Of a stretch of DNA of 64,000 bases, positions 44,859 to 53,476 are shown piece by piece. The stretch's first letter is position 1. Every line of letters starts with the position of its first letter. The notes below the pieces were generated by a model that did not search any database, was not told where the DNA came from, and saw nothing but the letters and a program-made list of their open reading frames with translations. The DNA is from CBDIHP01 sp965279195 (lineage in GTDB: Bacteria; Planctomycetota; Planctomycetia; Isosphaerales; Isosphaeraceae): assembly GCA_965279195.1 (NCBI GenBank), contig CBDIHP010000039.1, positions 1 through 64,000 of the forward strand, in the 5' to 3' direction. Both the position numbers and the translations under genes were made by a program.

Positions 44859-45725
44859 TCACGCCTTCTCGCCCGGCCGGACCTCGCACGACTCCGCGAA
44901 TTCCCTCGGGGTCCGGTAGCCCAGCGAGCTGTGTGGCCGGACCGTGTTGTACTCGCGCACGAACCACGAGGCCCTGGCGCGGGCGTCGGCCACGTCCTCG
45001 AACTCGTGACGCTCCAGGAACTCGTCCCGCAGCCGGCTGTGGAACGACTCGATGTAGCCGTTCTGCCACGGGCTCCGCGGCGACACCGGGATCGGCTCCG
45101 TCCCCGCCTTCTTGAGCCAGCCCGTCAGCGCCTCGCAGACGAACTCCGAGCCGTTGTCGCTGCGGATCGAGCGGGGCAATCCCCGCCGGCCCGCCACCCG
45201 CGCGATCGCCCGGCGGACGTCGCCGCCGGTCATCGCCGCGGCGGCGTGCAGCAGCAACAGCTCCCTGGTGTATTCGTCCACCAGGGTCAGCCACTTGAGC
45301 GGGCGTCCGTCGGCGGTGCGGTCCAGGATGAAGTCGCAGGTCCACACGTCGTTGCGCGACTGTGCCGGCCTGGCCGCGCAGGCATTGGCCGCCGAGCCCG
45401 GCTTGGGGCCGAGTTTCCTGGGGGATTTCCGCCGGATCGGCCGCGTCAGGCCGAGGTCACGCCAGAGCCTGCGGACCCGCTTGAGGTTCGCCGACCAGCC
45501 CCCGCGCGAGAGCATGCGGTGGACCCGTCGGTAGCCGAAGCGCGGGTGCCGCCGGGCCAGGCGGCGGATCTCGCGGATCAGGGGCGGCTCGTCGGGGCGG
45601 GGCCGGGGCCGGTAGCGCAGGGTCGAACGCGACCGCCCCATGAGCCTCGCGGCGTGCCTCTGGGACAGCCCTCGCTCCTCGACGAGGTAGCCGGCGACGG
45701 CGCGCTGCTGGGCCGGGGTCACCAC
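44859..45725 (-). CDS. IS3-family transposase OrfB (DDE), in the -1 frame
   Basis: Begins after the slippery A8 tract (45726-45733, minus strand) with VVTPAQQRAVAGYLVEERGL, about 288 residues. HTH_21 (QRHAARLMGRSRSTLRYR, RFGYRRVHRML) and rve core with Asp in WTCDFILD, Asp in RSDNGSEF and Glu in YIESFHSRLRDEF. It would be expressed as OrfAB by a -1 shift on A AAA AAA G. The catalytic triad is intact. It is a different IS3 subtype from the element at 13096. Confidence 0.93.
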   Translation of the reverse strand: MVTPAQQRAVAGYLVEERGLSQRHAARLMGRSRSTLRYRPRPRPDEPPLIREIRRLARRHPRFGYRRVHRMLSRGGWSANLKRVRRLWRDLGLTRPIRRKSPRKLGPKPGSAANACAARPAQSRNDVWTCDFILDRTADGRPLKWLTLVDEYTRELLLLHAAAAMTGGDVRRAIARVAGRRGLPRSIRSDNGSEFVCEALTGWLKKAGTEPIPVSPRSPWQNGYIESFHSRLRDEFLERHEFEDVADARARASWFVREYNTVRPHSSLGYRTPREFAESCEVRPGEKA

Positions 45726-45994
45726 TTTTTTTTGGCGACGTCCTGGAGGATCTGTCGGTCGACCATCAGGTCGGCTACGATCCGCTTCAGCCGCTCGACC
45801 TCGGCCTCGAGCTCGCGACAGCGTCGCTCGGCGCGGTCCTTCTCGGGGGCGTCGCGCTGCCTCCAGCGGTAGTAAGTCGTCTCGGCGATGCCCGCCTTGC
45901 GGCAGACGTCGGCGACCGTGAGCCCCCTGGCCAGCTCGCGGTCGAATTCCTTGATCAGCCTCGCCACGTCCTCCGCCGAATGCCGCTTCCGCAT
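45719..45994 (-). CDS. IS3-family transposase OrfA
   Basis: 91 residues from ATG 45994. HTH region KRHSAEDVARLIKEFDRELA then GLTVADVCRKAGIAETTYYR and a coiled segment (ELEAEVERLKRIVADLMVDR). It ends LQDVAKKKW, where the AAAAAAAA tract overlaps OrfB in the standard -1 arrangement, unlike the first element in this window. Confidence 0.92.
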   Translation of the reverse strand: MRKRHSAEDVARLIKEFDRELARGLTVADVCRKAGIAETTYYRWRQRDAPEKDRAERRCRELEAEVERLKRIVADLMVDRQILQDVAKKKW

Positions 45995-46177
45995 GGTGCC
46001 CTCCCGGGGCTACTCTACCGGGAGACTCCCATAACGGCTGGACCAAATTTCGGGGCTCAGCTCACCTGGGCAAAGCATTGGGCTTCGATTCGATGTGGCC
46101 ACTTTCGCTGGTGGCTTCGGGGCGACGGTGATCGTGGGTGCGGTGGTCGCGGACGTTCGTCCGCGAGGCACCACACC

Positions 46178-47215
46178 CTACTTTGGGAGATCGAGGCGGC
46201 GGCCTTCGGCGGCGGATTGGTAGCCGAGCCAGACCACGTCCATTGTCTTCAGGTTGTCTCGGCCGCTGGATTCATGGGGGATGTCGTTGAGGATGCCTGC
46301 GAGGAAGTGGGCCTGGGTCAGGGTGTAGCCTTCGAGGTAGATGCGGTCGGGGGAGGGCAGGGGGACCGGCCTGATCTCGGTCGAGCCGTCGAGGCGGATG
46401 AGGTCGAGGTGGCCGTCGGTCCGTAGCCTCAAGGTGGCCTCGGTGCCTTCGAGGACGGTCTCGTTGAGGGCCCATTCGGGGCGGTAGGTGTCGGCGGGGC
46501 TGACCCAGGAGATGTCGAGCAGGCCGAGGGCCCCGTTGCGGAACCGCAGGGAGAGGGTGGCGAGGTCCTCGCCGACGTTGGTCGGGCCGAAGCGGCCGAG
46601 GGTAGCGAAGACGTCCTGCACGTCGCCGAGGATGTGCCGCGCCGGGTCGATGAGGTGGCAGCCCATCTCAATGAGCATCAAGCGGGGCATCTCGGCGCAA
46701 TAGGGCTGGCCGCCGAACCCGCCTGGGACGAGGGCTCGGGTGTCGCGGTGGGCGATCCGGAGCCGGATCGGCCGTCCGACGGTGCCGGCGTCGAGTTCCT
46801 CCCGGATGGCCCGGTACCAGTGCCGGTACCGCCAGTTCTCGTGGATCATGAGCCGGACGTTCGCCGCGTCGCAGGCGTCGATCATCGCGACCATGTCGTC
46901 GCGTTCCAGGGCCGCCGGTTTCTGGCAAAGCACGTGACAGCCGTGGCTTGCGGCGAGTTCGGTGAGGGCCCGGTGGCTGTCCGGTCGGGTGCAGATCTCG
47001 ACGAAGTCCAGGCCCTCCGCGCGGAACATGTCCTCCGCGGAGGCATACCCGTTCGCGCCGGGTGCCAGAGTTGTGGCCCAGTCCAGGCGCTCTTGGGAGA
47101 CGTCGCAGAGCGCGACGATCCGGGCGTCGGGCGACTCGCGCCAGGCGTTCATGTGGTGCTGCGCGACATAGCCGCAGCCGATGAGTCCGCCGCGGAGCGG
47201 ACGGTCGAGGCTCAT
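46178..47215 (-). CDS. Gfo/Idh/MocA-family oxidoreductase
   Basis: 345 residues. Rossmann motif RGGLIGCGYVAQHHMNAW, then the EKP-type motif as CQKPAA (Gln for Glu), and C-terminal GFO_IDH_MocA_C features HENWRYRHWY and MGCHLIDPARHIL, where the His is the usual catalytic residue. It is an NAD(P)-dependent sugar or inositol dehydrogenase-like enzyme; this family is expanded in planctomycetes. The substrate is unknown. Confidence 0.88.
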   Translation of the reverse strand: MSLDRPLRGGLIGCGYVAQHHMNAWRESPDARIVALCDVSQERLDWATTLAPGANGYASAEDMFRAEGLDFVEICTRPDSHRALTELAASHGCHVLCQKPAALERDDMVAMIDACDAANVRLMIHENWRYRHWYRAIREELDAGTVGRPIRLRIAHRDTRALVPGGFGGQPYCAEMPRLMLIEMGCHLIDPARHILGDVQDVFATLGRFGPTNVGEDLATLSLRFRNGALGLLDISWVSPADTYRPEWALNETVLEGTEATLRLRTDGHLDLIRLDGSTEIRPVPLPSPDRIYLEGYTLTQAHFLAGILNDIPHESSGRDNLKTMDVVWLGYQSAAEGRRLDLPK

Positions 47216-47496
47216 GTTTCTTGCGCGTCCTCCGGGACGTCGTGCCGAACCTTGGCGGCGGCGATTTCGTAGCGTGAAGAGTCTTCTCGTGTGGCGTTCT
47301 TTCCGCCTCCGACGCGGGATTAGAACCGATCTCCGCCGCCCGGTCCACGACCCAGACCGGGCCGATCCCCGGGGGAGTCTGCCGGTTGCGTCGCGTTGGG
47401 GGGATCTGCATAATGCGTTTTTCCGGTGCAGTCCCCCCTGGCGGAGACGGGGGCGCGACCTTGCGAACGACCTGATCGATTAGGGATGGCGACGGC

Positions 47497-48225
47497 ATGT
47501 CCAGTCCTTCGATGATCGAGGCCCAGGGCCTCTGCAAGCAGTTCGGCTCGTTCCTGGCTGTGCGCGACGTCACTTTCAGCGTGAAGCGGGGCGAAGTGGT
47601 CGCCTTCCTCGGGCCCAACGGCGCGGGGAAGACCACGACCATGCGGCTCCTGACGGGGTTCCTCGCCCCGACCCACGGCACCGCGCGGATCGTCGGCATC
47701 GACGTCCAGACCGACCGCATCGAGGTGGCGCGGCACCTCGGGTACCTGCCCGAGAACGGCCCGCTTTATCCGGATATGACCCCGTTCTCCTTGCTCAAGT
47801 TCTTCGGCAAGGCCCGGGGCATGGATTCCTCCTCGCTGTCGAGCCGGATGGACGCGGTGATCGAGCAGTGCTCGCTGACCACCGTGGCGTACAAGCCGAT
47901 CGGCAAGCTGTCCAAGGGGTACCGCCAGCGCGTGGCGATGGCCCAGGCGCTGTTGCACGACCCGGACGTCCTGATCCTGGACGAGCCGACCTCGGGCCTC
48001 GACCCGAACCAGATCCGCGGGGTGCGCAAGCTGATCCGCGAGCTCGGCCAGTCCAAGACGGTGCTGGTCTCGACCCACATCCTCCAGGAAGTCGACCCGA
48101 TCGCCAGCCGGGCGCTGCTCGTCCACGACGGCCGGCTGGTGTTCGACGGCAAGCCCGAGGAATTGACCAGGAACGGCAAGACGCTCGAGGACGAGTTCTA
48201 CCGCCTGACCGCCCAGCCGGTTTGA
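47497..48225 (+). CDS. ABC transporter ATPase (GldA/ABC-2 type)
   Basis: 242 residues. Walker A GPNGAGKTTT, signature LSKGYRQRVAMAQALL, Walker B VLILDEPTSGLDP and H loop STHIL, as in ABC-2 drug/lipid/gliding exporters. It starts the Gld-like cluster: the permease-GldG fusion (48356) follows 130 nt later. It would energise that permease. Confidence 0.92.
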   Translation: MSSPSMIEAQGLCKQFGSFLAVRDVTFSVKRGEVVAFLGPNGAGKTTTMRLLTGFLAPTHGTARIVGIDVQTDRIEVARHLGYLPENGPLYPDMTPFSLLKFFGKARGMDSSSLSSRMDAVIEQCSLTTVAYKPIGKLSKGYRQRVAMAQALLHDPDVLILDEPTSGLDPNQIRGVRKLIRELGQSKTVLVSTHILQEVDPIASRALLVHDGRLVFDGKPEELTRNGKTLEDEFYRLTAQPV

Positions 48226-48355
48226 TGCGGGCTCGTTCGACCCAAGAGACTTCACGGACCCCCCGCGACGTCGCCCGGCCCCGCCGGCGCCTCGTCGCGA
48301 GGGGCGGGTCCGCGTTTTCGGACACGACCTGGAACCCCCAACGAGGATCCCCAAG

Positions 48356-51103
48356 GTGAGCACGACCCAGGAGAAGCCGAAGGCCGCGGCCGGGGCGACC
48401 GCGTCCCGGTCCGCGCCCCTGCGGCCGCATGTGATCACGGCCGTCTTCACCCGCAATTTCTCCAGCTACTTCAGCAACCCGGCCGGCTACGTCTTCATCA
48501 CGCTGTTCGTGCTGGTGTGCTCCTGGGCGCAGTTCTGGCGGCCCGAGTTCTTCGTGAACAACCTCGCCAACCTCGCGCCCTTGAACGAGTGGATGCCCTA
48601 CCTGCTGCTGTTCTTCATCCCGGCGATCACCATGAACGCCTGGGCCGACGAGCGACGGTTGGGGACCGACGAGCTGCTCCTGACCCTACCCGCGAGCGAC
48701 TTCGAGGTGGTCCTCGGCAAGTTCCTGGCGGCGGTCGGGATCTACACGGTTGCGCTGGCGTTCTCGCTCTCGCACGTGGTGATCCTGAGGTTCCTGGGGA
48801 CGCCCGACTACAGCGTCCTGGCCACGACCTACCTCGGCTACTGGCTGATGGGCGTGTTGATGGTCGCCATCGGCCTGGTGGCGTCGTTGCTGTCGTCGAA
48901 TGCCACCGTGGGGTTCATCCTCGGGGCGCTGTTCATCGCGCTGCCGATCTTCGCCAACCTGATCGCCGCGCCCTTCCCGACCTCGACCCGCCGGACACTC
49001 GAGGACCTCTCGGTCTCGGCCCAGTTCCGCGACTTCGGCACCGGGGTCATCCCGCTGTCGGGCGTGCTCTACTTCCTGTCGCTGGCCGGGACGATGCTGT
49101 TCCTGAACGTCGTCCTGCTCGGCCGGCGGCACTGGGCGGGCGGCGAGCGGAGCAAGGACAAGTGGCTGCACGCGACGATCCGCGTCGCCGCCGTGTTGCT
49201 GATCGTGGTCAGCCTCAACGGGATCGTCTCCGCCTGGGGCATCCGCACCGACCTCACCGCCGAGCGGCTCTACACGCTCAGCCCCGAGTCGATGTCGCTC
49301 CTGAACCAGATCCCCGCCGACAAGCCGGTCTACATCCAGGCGTTCTACAGCCCGGACGTCCCGCGCGACTACGTCGAGACTCGATCGAACCTCCTCGGGC
49401 TCCTCCGCGCCTACGAGGCCAAGGGGGGCGACCGGGTGAAGCTGAACCTGGTCGAGACCGAGCTGTATTCCGCCGCCGCACGCGACGCCGAGAAGCGATT
49501 CGGGATCGAGGCCCGTCGGGTCGTGACCGCCGACCAGGCCCGTCAGACGTCGTCCGAGATTTACCTCGGCGTGGCGTTCACCTCGGGCCTGGAGCAGGTC
49601 GTGGTGCCGTTCTTCGACCTCGGCCTGCCGATCGAGTATGAGCTGACCCGGTCGATCCGCGTCGTGACCAAGGGGAACCGCAAGAAGGTCGGCGTGCTCC
49701 AGACCGACGCAAAGCTGCTCGGCGGGTTCAACTTCCAGTCGATGGGGCAGAACCCCGAATGGCCGGTGGTGACCGAGCTCAAGAAGCAGTACGAGGTGTC
49801 GAGCGTCTCGGCCGACTCGCCCTATCCGGGCGACCTCGACGTGCTGCTCGTCGCGCAACCGTCGTCGTTGACGCAGAAGCAGATCGACACGCTGACGGCG
49901 TATGTCCGCGAGGGGCACCCGACGCTGTTCTTCATGGATCCGCTGCCGCTGGTGGATCCGCAGCTCGCTCCCGAAGTGCCCCGCCAGCCGCCCGGCGGGA
50001 TGATGGGCGGGGGGCCGCCGCCCGAGCCGAAGGGGGACCTCAAGCCCCTCCTCGACCTGCTCGGCGTCCAGTGGCCGAACAACGAGATCGTCTGGAACCC
50101 GTACAACCCGCACCTCCAGCTCGCCGACATGCCGCCCGAGGTGGTGTTCATCGGCGAAGGCGGCGCCGGTTCCGAGGCGTTCAACCCCTCCAGCCCGATC
50201 ACGGCGGGTCTGCAGGAAGTCGTCCTGATGTTCGGCGGCCTGCTGGGGACGACCGGCAAGACCGAGTTCACCCCGCTGCTCCGCACGGATGATCGCGGCG
50301 GCACGCTCCGATACGACGAGTCGATCCGCCAGGGGATGTTCGGGATGTCGAGCATCAACCCCCAGCGCCGGCATTTCCGGTCGGGCCGGGGCTACACGCT
50401 CGCCGCGATAATCCAGGGCAAGCCCGGAACCGAAGCCCCCAGGTCGCCCGAGGAGGCCGCCAAGAAGAAGGATGAGAAGGCCCCGCCGAAGACGGCCCCG
50501 ATGAAGGCCATCGTCGTCGCGGACCTCGACCTCATCTCCGAGCAGTTCTTCGAGATCCGCCGGCGCCGGATCGAGAACTTCGACTTCGACAACGTCACGT
50601 TCGTCCTCAACTGCGTGGACGTCCTGGCGGGCGACGAGGGCTACATCACCCTCCGCAAGCGCCGGCCGATCCACCGGACGCTCGACCGGCTCGAGGAGCA
50701 GACCCGCAAGTTCGTGGTCCGCAGCCAGGACGAGACCAAGGCCGCCGAGGAGGCCGCCAAGGAGCAGCTCGACCAGGCCCAGAAGCGGCTCGACGAGAAG
50801 GTCGAGAAGGTCCGGGCCAACAAGGAGATGGACGAACGGACCAAGGACATCATGCTGTCCAACCTCCAGGCCGTGGAAAGCCGTAAGCTGGAGGTCGAGA
50901 AGGCCGCCATCGAGGACGAGAAGCGAAAGAAGCTGCTCGAATCCAAGGCCAACAAGGAGGAAGAAGTTCGGGGCATCCAGAACCAGGTCCGGGCGGTGGC
51001 CATCCTGTTCCCGCCGCTCCCGGCCCTGTTCCTGGGCATCGGCGTCTTCCTCACCCGGCTGAACCGCGAGAACCAGGGGGCCAACCCCAACCGGCTGGCC
51101 TGA
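48356..51103 (+). CDS. ABC-2 permease fused to GldG-type auxiliary domain
   Basis: 915 residues from GTG 48356. The first about 260 residues are an ABC-2 permease (GYVFITLFVLVCSWAQFW, LLLFFIPAITMNAWADERR, then several helices). The next part has a membrane helix (RVAAVLLIVVSLNGIVSAWG) and the GldG domain: LSPESMSLLNQIPADKPVYI, then YEAKGGDRVKLNLVE and VLQTDAKLLGG. Near 760-880 a Lys/Glu-rich coiled coil precedes a C-terminal helix (VAILFPPLPALFLGIGVFL). GldF and GldG are normally separate proteins, so this is a fusion. It is read with the ATPase upstream and the DUF4340 protein downstream. Confidence 0.88.
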   Translation: MSTTQEKPKAAAGATASRSAPLRPHVITAVFTRNFSSYFSNPAGYVFITLFVLVCSWAQFWRPEFFVNNLANLAPLNEWMPYLLLFFIPAITMNAWADERRLGTDELLLTLPASDFEVVLGKFLAAVGIYTVALAFSLSHVVILRFLGTPDYSVLATTYLGYWLMGVLMVAIGLVASLLSSNATVGFILGALFIALPIFANLIAAPFPTSTRRTLEDLSVSAQFRDFGTGVIPLSGVLYFLSLAGTMLFLNVVLLGRRHWAGGERSKDKWLHATIRVAAVLLIVVSLNGIVSAWGIRTDLTAERLYTLSPESMSLLNQIPADKPVYIQAFYSPDVPRDYVETRSNLLGLLRAYEAKGGDRVKLNLVETELYSAAARDAEKRFGIEARRVVTADQARQTSSEIYLGVAFTSGLEQVVVPFFDLGLPIEYELTRSIRVVTKGNRKKVGVLQTDAKLLGGFNFQSMGQNPEWPVVTELKKQYEVSSVSADSPYPGDLDVLLVAQPSSLTQKQIDTLTAYVREGHPTLFFMDPLPLVDPQLAPEVPRQPPGGMMGGGPPPEPKGDLKPLLDLLGVQWPNNEIVWNPYNPHLQLADMPPEVVFIGEGGAGSEAFNPSSPITAGLQEVVLMFGGLLGTTGKTEFTPLLRTDDRGGTLRYDESIRQGMFGMSSINPQRRHFRSGRGYTLAAIIQGKPGTEAPRSPEEAAKKKDEKAPPKTAPMKAIVVADLDLISEQFFEIRRRRIENFDFDNVTFVLNCVDVLAGDEGYITLRKRRPIHRTLDRLEEQTRKFVVRSQDETKAAEEAAKEQLDQAQKRLDEKVEKVRANKEMDERTKDIMLSNLQAVESRKLEVEKAAIEDEKRKKLLESKANKEEEVRGIQNQVRAVAILFPPLPALFLGIGVFLTRLNRENQGANPNRLA

Positions 51104-51149
51104 CCCGATCCAACCCCGAGAGCCTCGGCCGGCCCGCGAGTCGTACCCG

Positions 51150-51316
51150 GCGCTGGGCGAGGGGCTCCAGACCCTGCCCCGACATCCGCCGCGACGTACC
51201 GCGAAACCCGGTCTCCAGACCCGTTCCGGACCCGATTGTGTACGGGTCCGGAGACCGGGGTTGGTGGTCCCCTTCGATCGAGGTAAGGGCGGGGTCTGGA
51301 GACCCGCGCCCAGCGC
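51150..51316. repeat. Nested palindromic intergenic element, copy 4 (167 bp), within the Gld-like cluster
   Basis: GCGCTGGGCG at 51150 and CGCCCAGCGC ending 51316 are the ends. The left arm (AGGGGCTCCAGACCCTGCCC) pairs with the right (GGGCGGGGTCTGGAGACCCG) with several mismatches. The inner TACCGCGAAACCCGGTCTCC AGACCC and GGTGGTCCCCTTCGATC match copy 1. It sits in the 293-bp gap before the DUF4340 gene, so it would be transcribed with this cluster. Confidence 0.85.
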
Positions 51317-51396
51317 CCCGGCCTGACCCGCGCCTCAGCCGGCCGCGCAGGGATGGCCTTCCTTCCCAGATCAAATTCATCCATGGGGTATTCATC

Positions 51397-52953
51397 ATGA
51401 CAAGCGACTGGAAGAAGACGATCGCGTTCGTCGCCCTGGCGGCGCTGACCACGTCGGCGGCCGTCGTGAAGATGCCCGACCGCTCGGGCAAGTCCCCGGT
51501 CTTCAATGACCAGGGGCAGAAGTTCTTCTCGAGCTTCGAGGACCCGAACCTCGCGACGACCCTCGAAGTCGTCGGCTACGACGAGGCCACCGCGACCGCG
51601 ACCCCGTTCAAGGTCACGATGAAGGACGGCAAGTGGGTCATCCCGTCCCACCACGACTACCCCGCCGACGCCAAGCAGCGCCTGGTCGACACGGCCACCG
51701 GCGTCATCGGCCTGCTCAAGGACACCGTCCGCTCCGACCGCGTCGAGGACCATGAGGCGTTCGGCGTCCTCGACCCGCTCGACACCAAGGTCACGGGCGT
51801 CAAGGGATTCGGCAAGCGGGTGACGATCCGCGACCAGTCCGACCGGCCCCTCGCCGACTTCATCATCGGCAAGGAGGTCAAGGACCATCCCGAGCAGCGC
51901 TACGTCCGCGTGCCGGGCCAGAACCGGACCTACGGCGTGGTCGTGAAGGCCGACCTCTCGACCCGGTTCGCCGACTGGATCGAGACGAACCTGCTGAAAC
52001 TCGACGCCTCGCGGATCCGCAAGATCGTGTTCGACAACCACAAGGTGGATCCGGAGCAGGGCCGCCTGATCCCCGGCAACAAGGTGACGATCTCGCGCAA
52101 GGATTCGTCGAGCCCCTGGACCATCGACGGTGACCCGATCCCGGCCGGGAAGGAGATCGACATCGACAAGGTCCAGGCCCTCTCGACCGCACTCGGCGAC
52201 CTCAAGATCGTCGGCGTCCGGCCCAAGCCCGAGGGGCTGACCCGCGACCTGGTGTTCGGTTCGACCGTCGAGTTCAAGCCGACCACCCGCGCGGCGGCGC
52301 AGTCGCTCATCTCGAAGGGGTTTTACCCGACGGATCGCGGCCTGCTCTCGAACCAGGGGCAGATCACCGTCTACACCGAGGACGGCGCGGAGTACATCCT
52401 GCGTTACGGCGAGGTGGTGTTCGGCGTGGGCGACGAGCTGTCGGCGGGCACCGAGAAGAAGAAGTCCGACGCCAAGGACCAGGCCAAGGCGAAGGAGGCC
52501 CCGAAGGCCAAGGCCGGCGAGACCGAAGGGTCGTCGGAGGGCCGCTACCTGTTCGTCACGGCGGTCTTCGACCCGGCTTCCCTGCCGCCACCCCCGCCGC
52601 AGCCGGTCACCGACCCGACCTTCCCGGAAGACCCCTTCAAGTACGCCGCCGGCGAGGCACCCTTGACCAAGGACAGCCCCGAGGTGAAGGAGCGGGCGGC
52701 CAAGGAGAAGGAGGCGCGTGACAAGCAGGTCGGCGAGGCCACCAAGAAGGTCCAGGAGCTGACCGACCGGTTCTCGCCCTGGTACTACGTGACCCCGGGC
52801 GAGAGCTTCCGCTCGATCGTGCTCGACCGCTCGGCCCTGATCCGCGACAAGCAGGCCACCCCGCCGCCCGGCGGCCCCCCCGGCGGTTTCCCCGGCATGC
52901 CCGGCGGATTGCCCGGCGGACTCCCCCCGGGGCTCAACATCCCCGGCCACTGA
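51397..52953 (+). CDS. DUF4340 protein, third member of the Gld-like ABC cluster
   Basis: 518 residues from ATG 51397. An N-terminal helix (TIAFVALAALTTSAAVV) anchors it; the rest is outside the membrane. DUF4340 landmarks: PFKVTMKDGKWVIPSHHDYP, VGGxx-type repeats (TVRSDRVEDHEAFGVLDPLD) and YVRVPGQNRTYGVV. The last 120 residues are charged then Pro/Gly-rich (GGPPGGFPGMPGGLPGG). DUF4340 proteins commonly follow GldF/GldG genes and are thought to act with them. A strong terminator lies 41 nt past the stop. Confidence 0.85.
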   Translation: MTSDWKKTIAFVALAALTTSAAVVKMPDRSGKSPVFNDQGQKFFSSFEDPNLATTLEVVGYDEATATATPFKVTMKDGKWVIPSHHDYPADAKQRLVDTATGVIGLLKDTVRSDRVEDHEAFGVLDPLDTKVTGVKGFGKRVTIRDQSDRPLADFIIGKEVKDHPEQRYVRVPGQNRTYGVVVKADLSTRFADWIETNLLKLDASRIRKIVFDNHKVDPEQGRLIPGNKVTISRKDSSSPWTIDGDPIPAGKEIDIDKVQALSTALGDLKIVGVRPKPEGLTRDLVFGSTVEFKPTTRAAAQSLISKGFYPTDRGLLSNQGQITVYTEDGAEYILRYGEVVFGVGDELSAGTEKKKSDAKDQAKAKEAPKAKAGETEGSSEGRYLFVTAVFDPASLPPPPPQPVTDPTFPEDPFKYAAGEAPLTKDSPEVKERAAKEKEARDKQVGEATKKVQELTDRFSPWYYVTPGESFRSIVLDRSALIRDKQATPPPGGPPGGFPGMPGGLPGGLPPGLNIPGH

Positions 52954-52993
52954 GGCCGGTCCCGCTGGGTCGAAGAATGCGCGTTTCTGGGTA

Positions 52994-53030
52994 GGCGGAT
53001 GCACGGTTTGTCCGGGCATCCGCCTTTTTT
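52994..53030 (+). terminator. Rho-independent terminator of the Gld-like cluster
   Basis: GGCGGATGC and GCATCCGCC form a perfect 9-bp stem (52994-53002 and 53016-53024) with a 13-nt loop, followed by six T. It lies 41 nt after the DUF4340 stop. Confidence 0.93.
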
Positions 53031-53476
53031 CGCTCGCCAGTCCCTGCCCAACGCCTGGCCGGGACGCCGGCCTCGATCCGACTCCGGATTTTTTCGGACT
53101 GTCGAGAAACCCCGTGCGAATTGCGGTGTTCCATACTTGCCCCTCGACCTCTCAACGGGGCATTCGCTCGCCGAAAATTCGCAATCCAGGCGAGAGTGCG
53201 TCACATCCGCGATCGCGATGCGTAAAAGGAGGGGTCCTCTGCCCATCAGATCATACAGATAGAATTCTGTTCGAAGGCCCGGAATCTGCTAGCAGCCCGG
53301 TTGTGGGGTCTCGCCCGGCCGAACGAAGAATTTCGGAGTGCTCGCGTCGCGGTGTCCCGGCGGGGGACGCTGTGTCGAGGTGGATGGTCACGGCGGGATC
53401 GGCGAGAGGGCGTCACGCCGCGTCGCAACCGGGGTCGCGGACGGGACAGTTCGAGGTTTCGCGGGAATCCAGGTGC
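53031..53476. other. Intergenic region before the glycosyltransferase
   Basis: About 445 bp without a gene I can support. The frame of the next CDS is open through part of it but the sequence lacks a domain. An A/T-richer island near 53250-53275 (ATACAGATAGAATTC) may include a promoter. Confidence 0.4.

Larger units (their letters stand above)
44782..46061 (-). mobile_element. IS3-family insertion sequence, about 1.28 kb
   Basis: Ends are 36-bp inverted repeats with three mismatches, beginning GCTGAGCCCCGA at 44782 and its complement ending at 46061; the TGAGCC ends fit the TG...CA rule of IS3 elements. No clear target duplication is visible next to it. It carries orfA and orfB on the minus strand. 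Confidence 0.9.
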
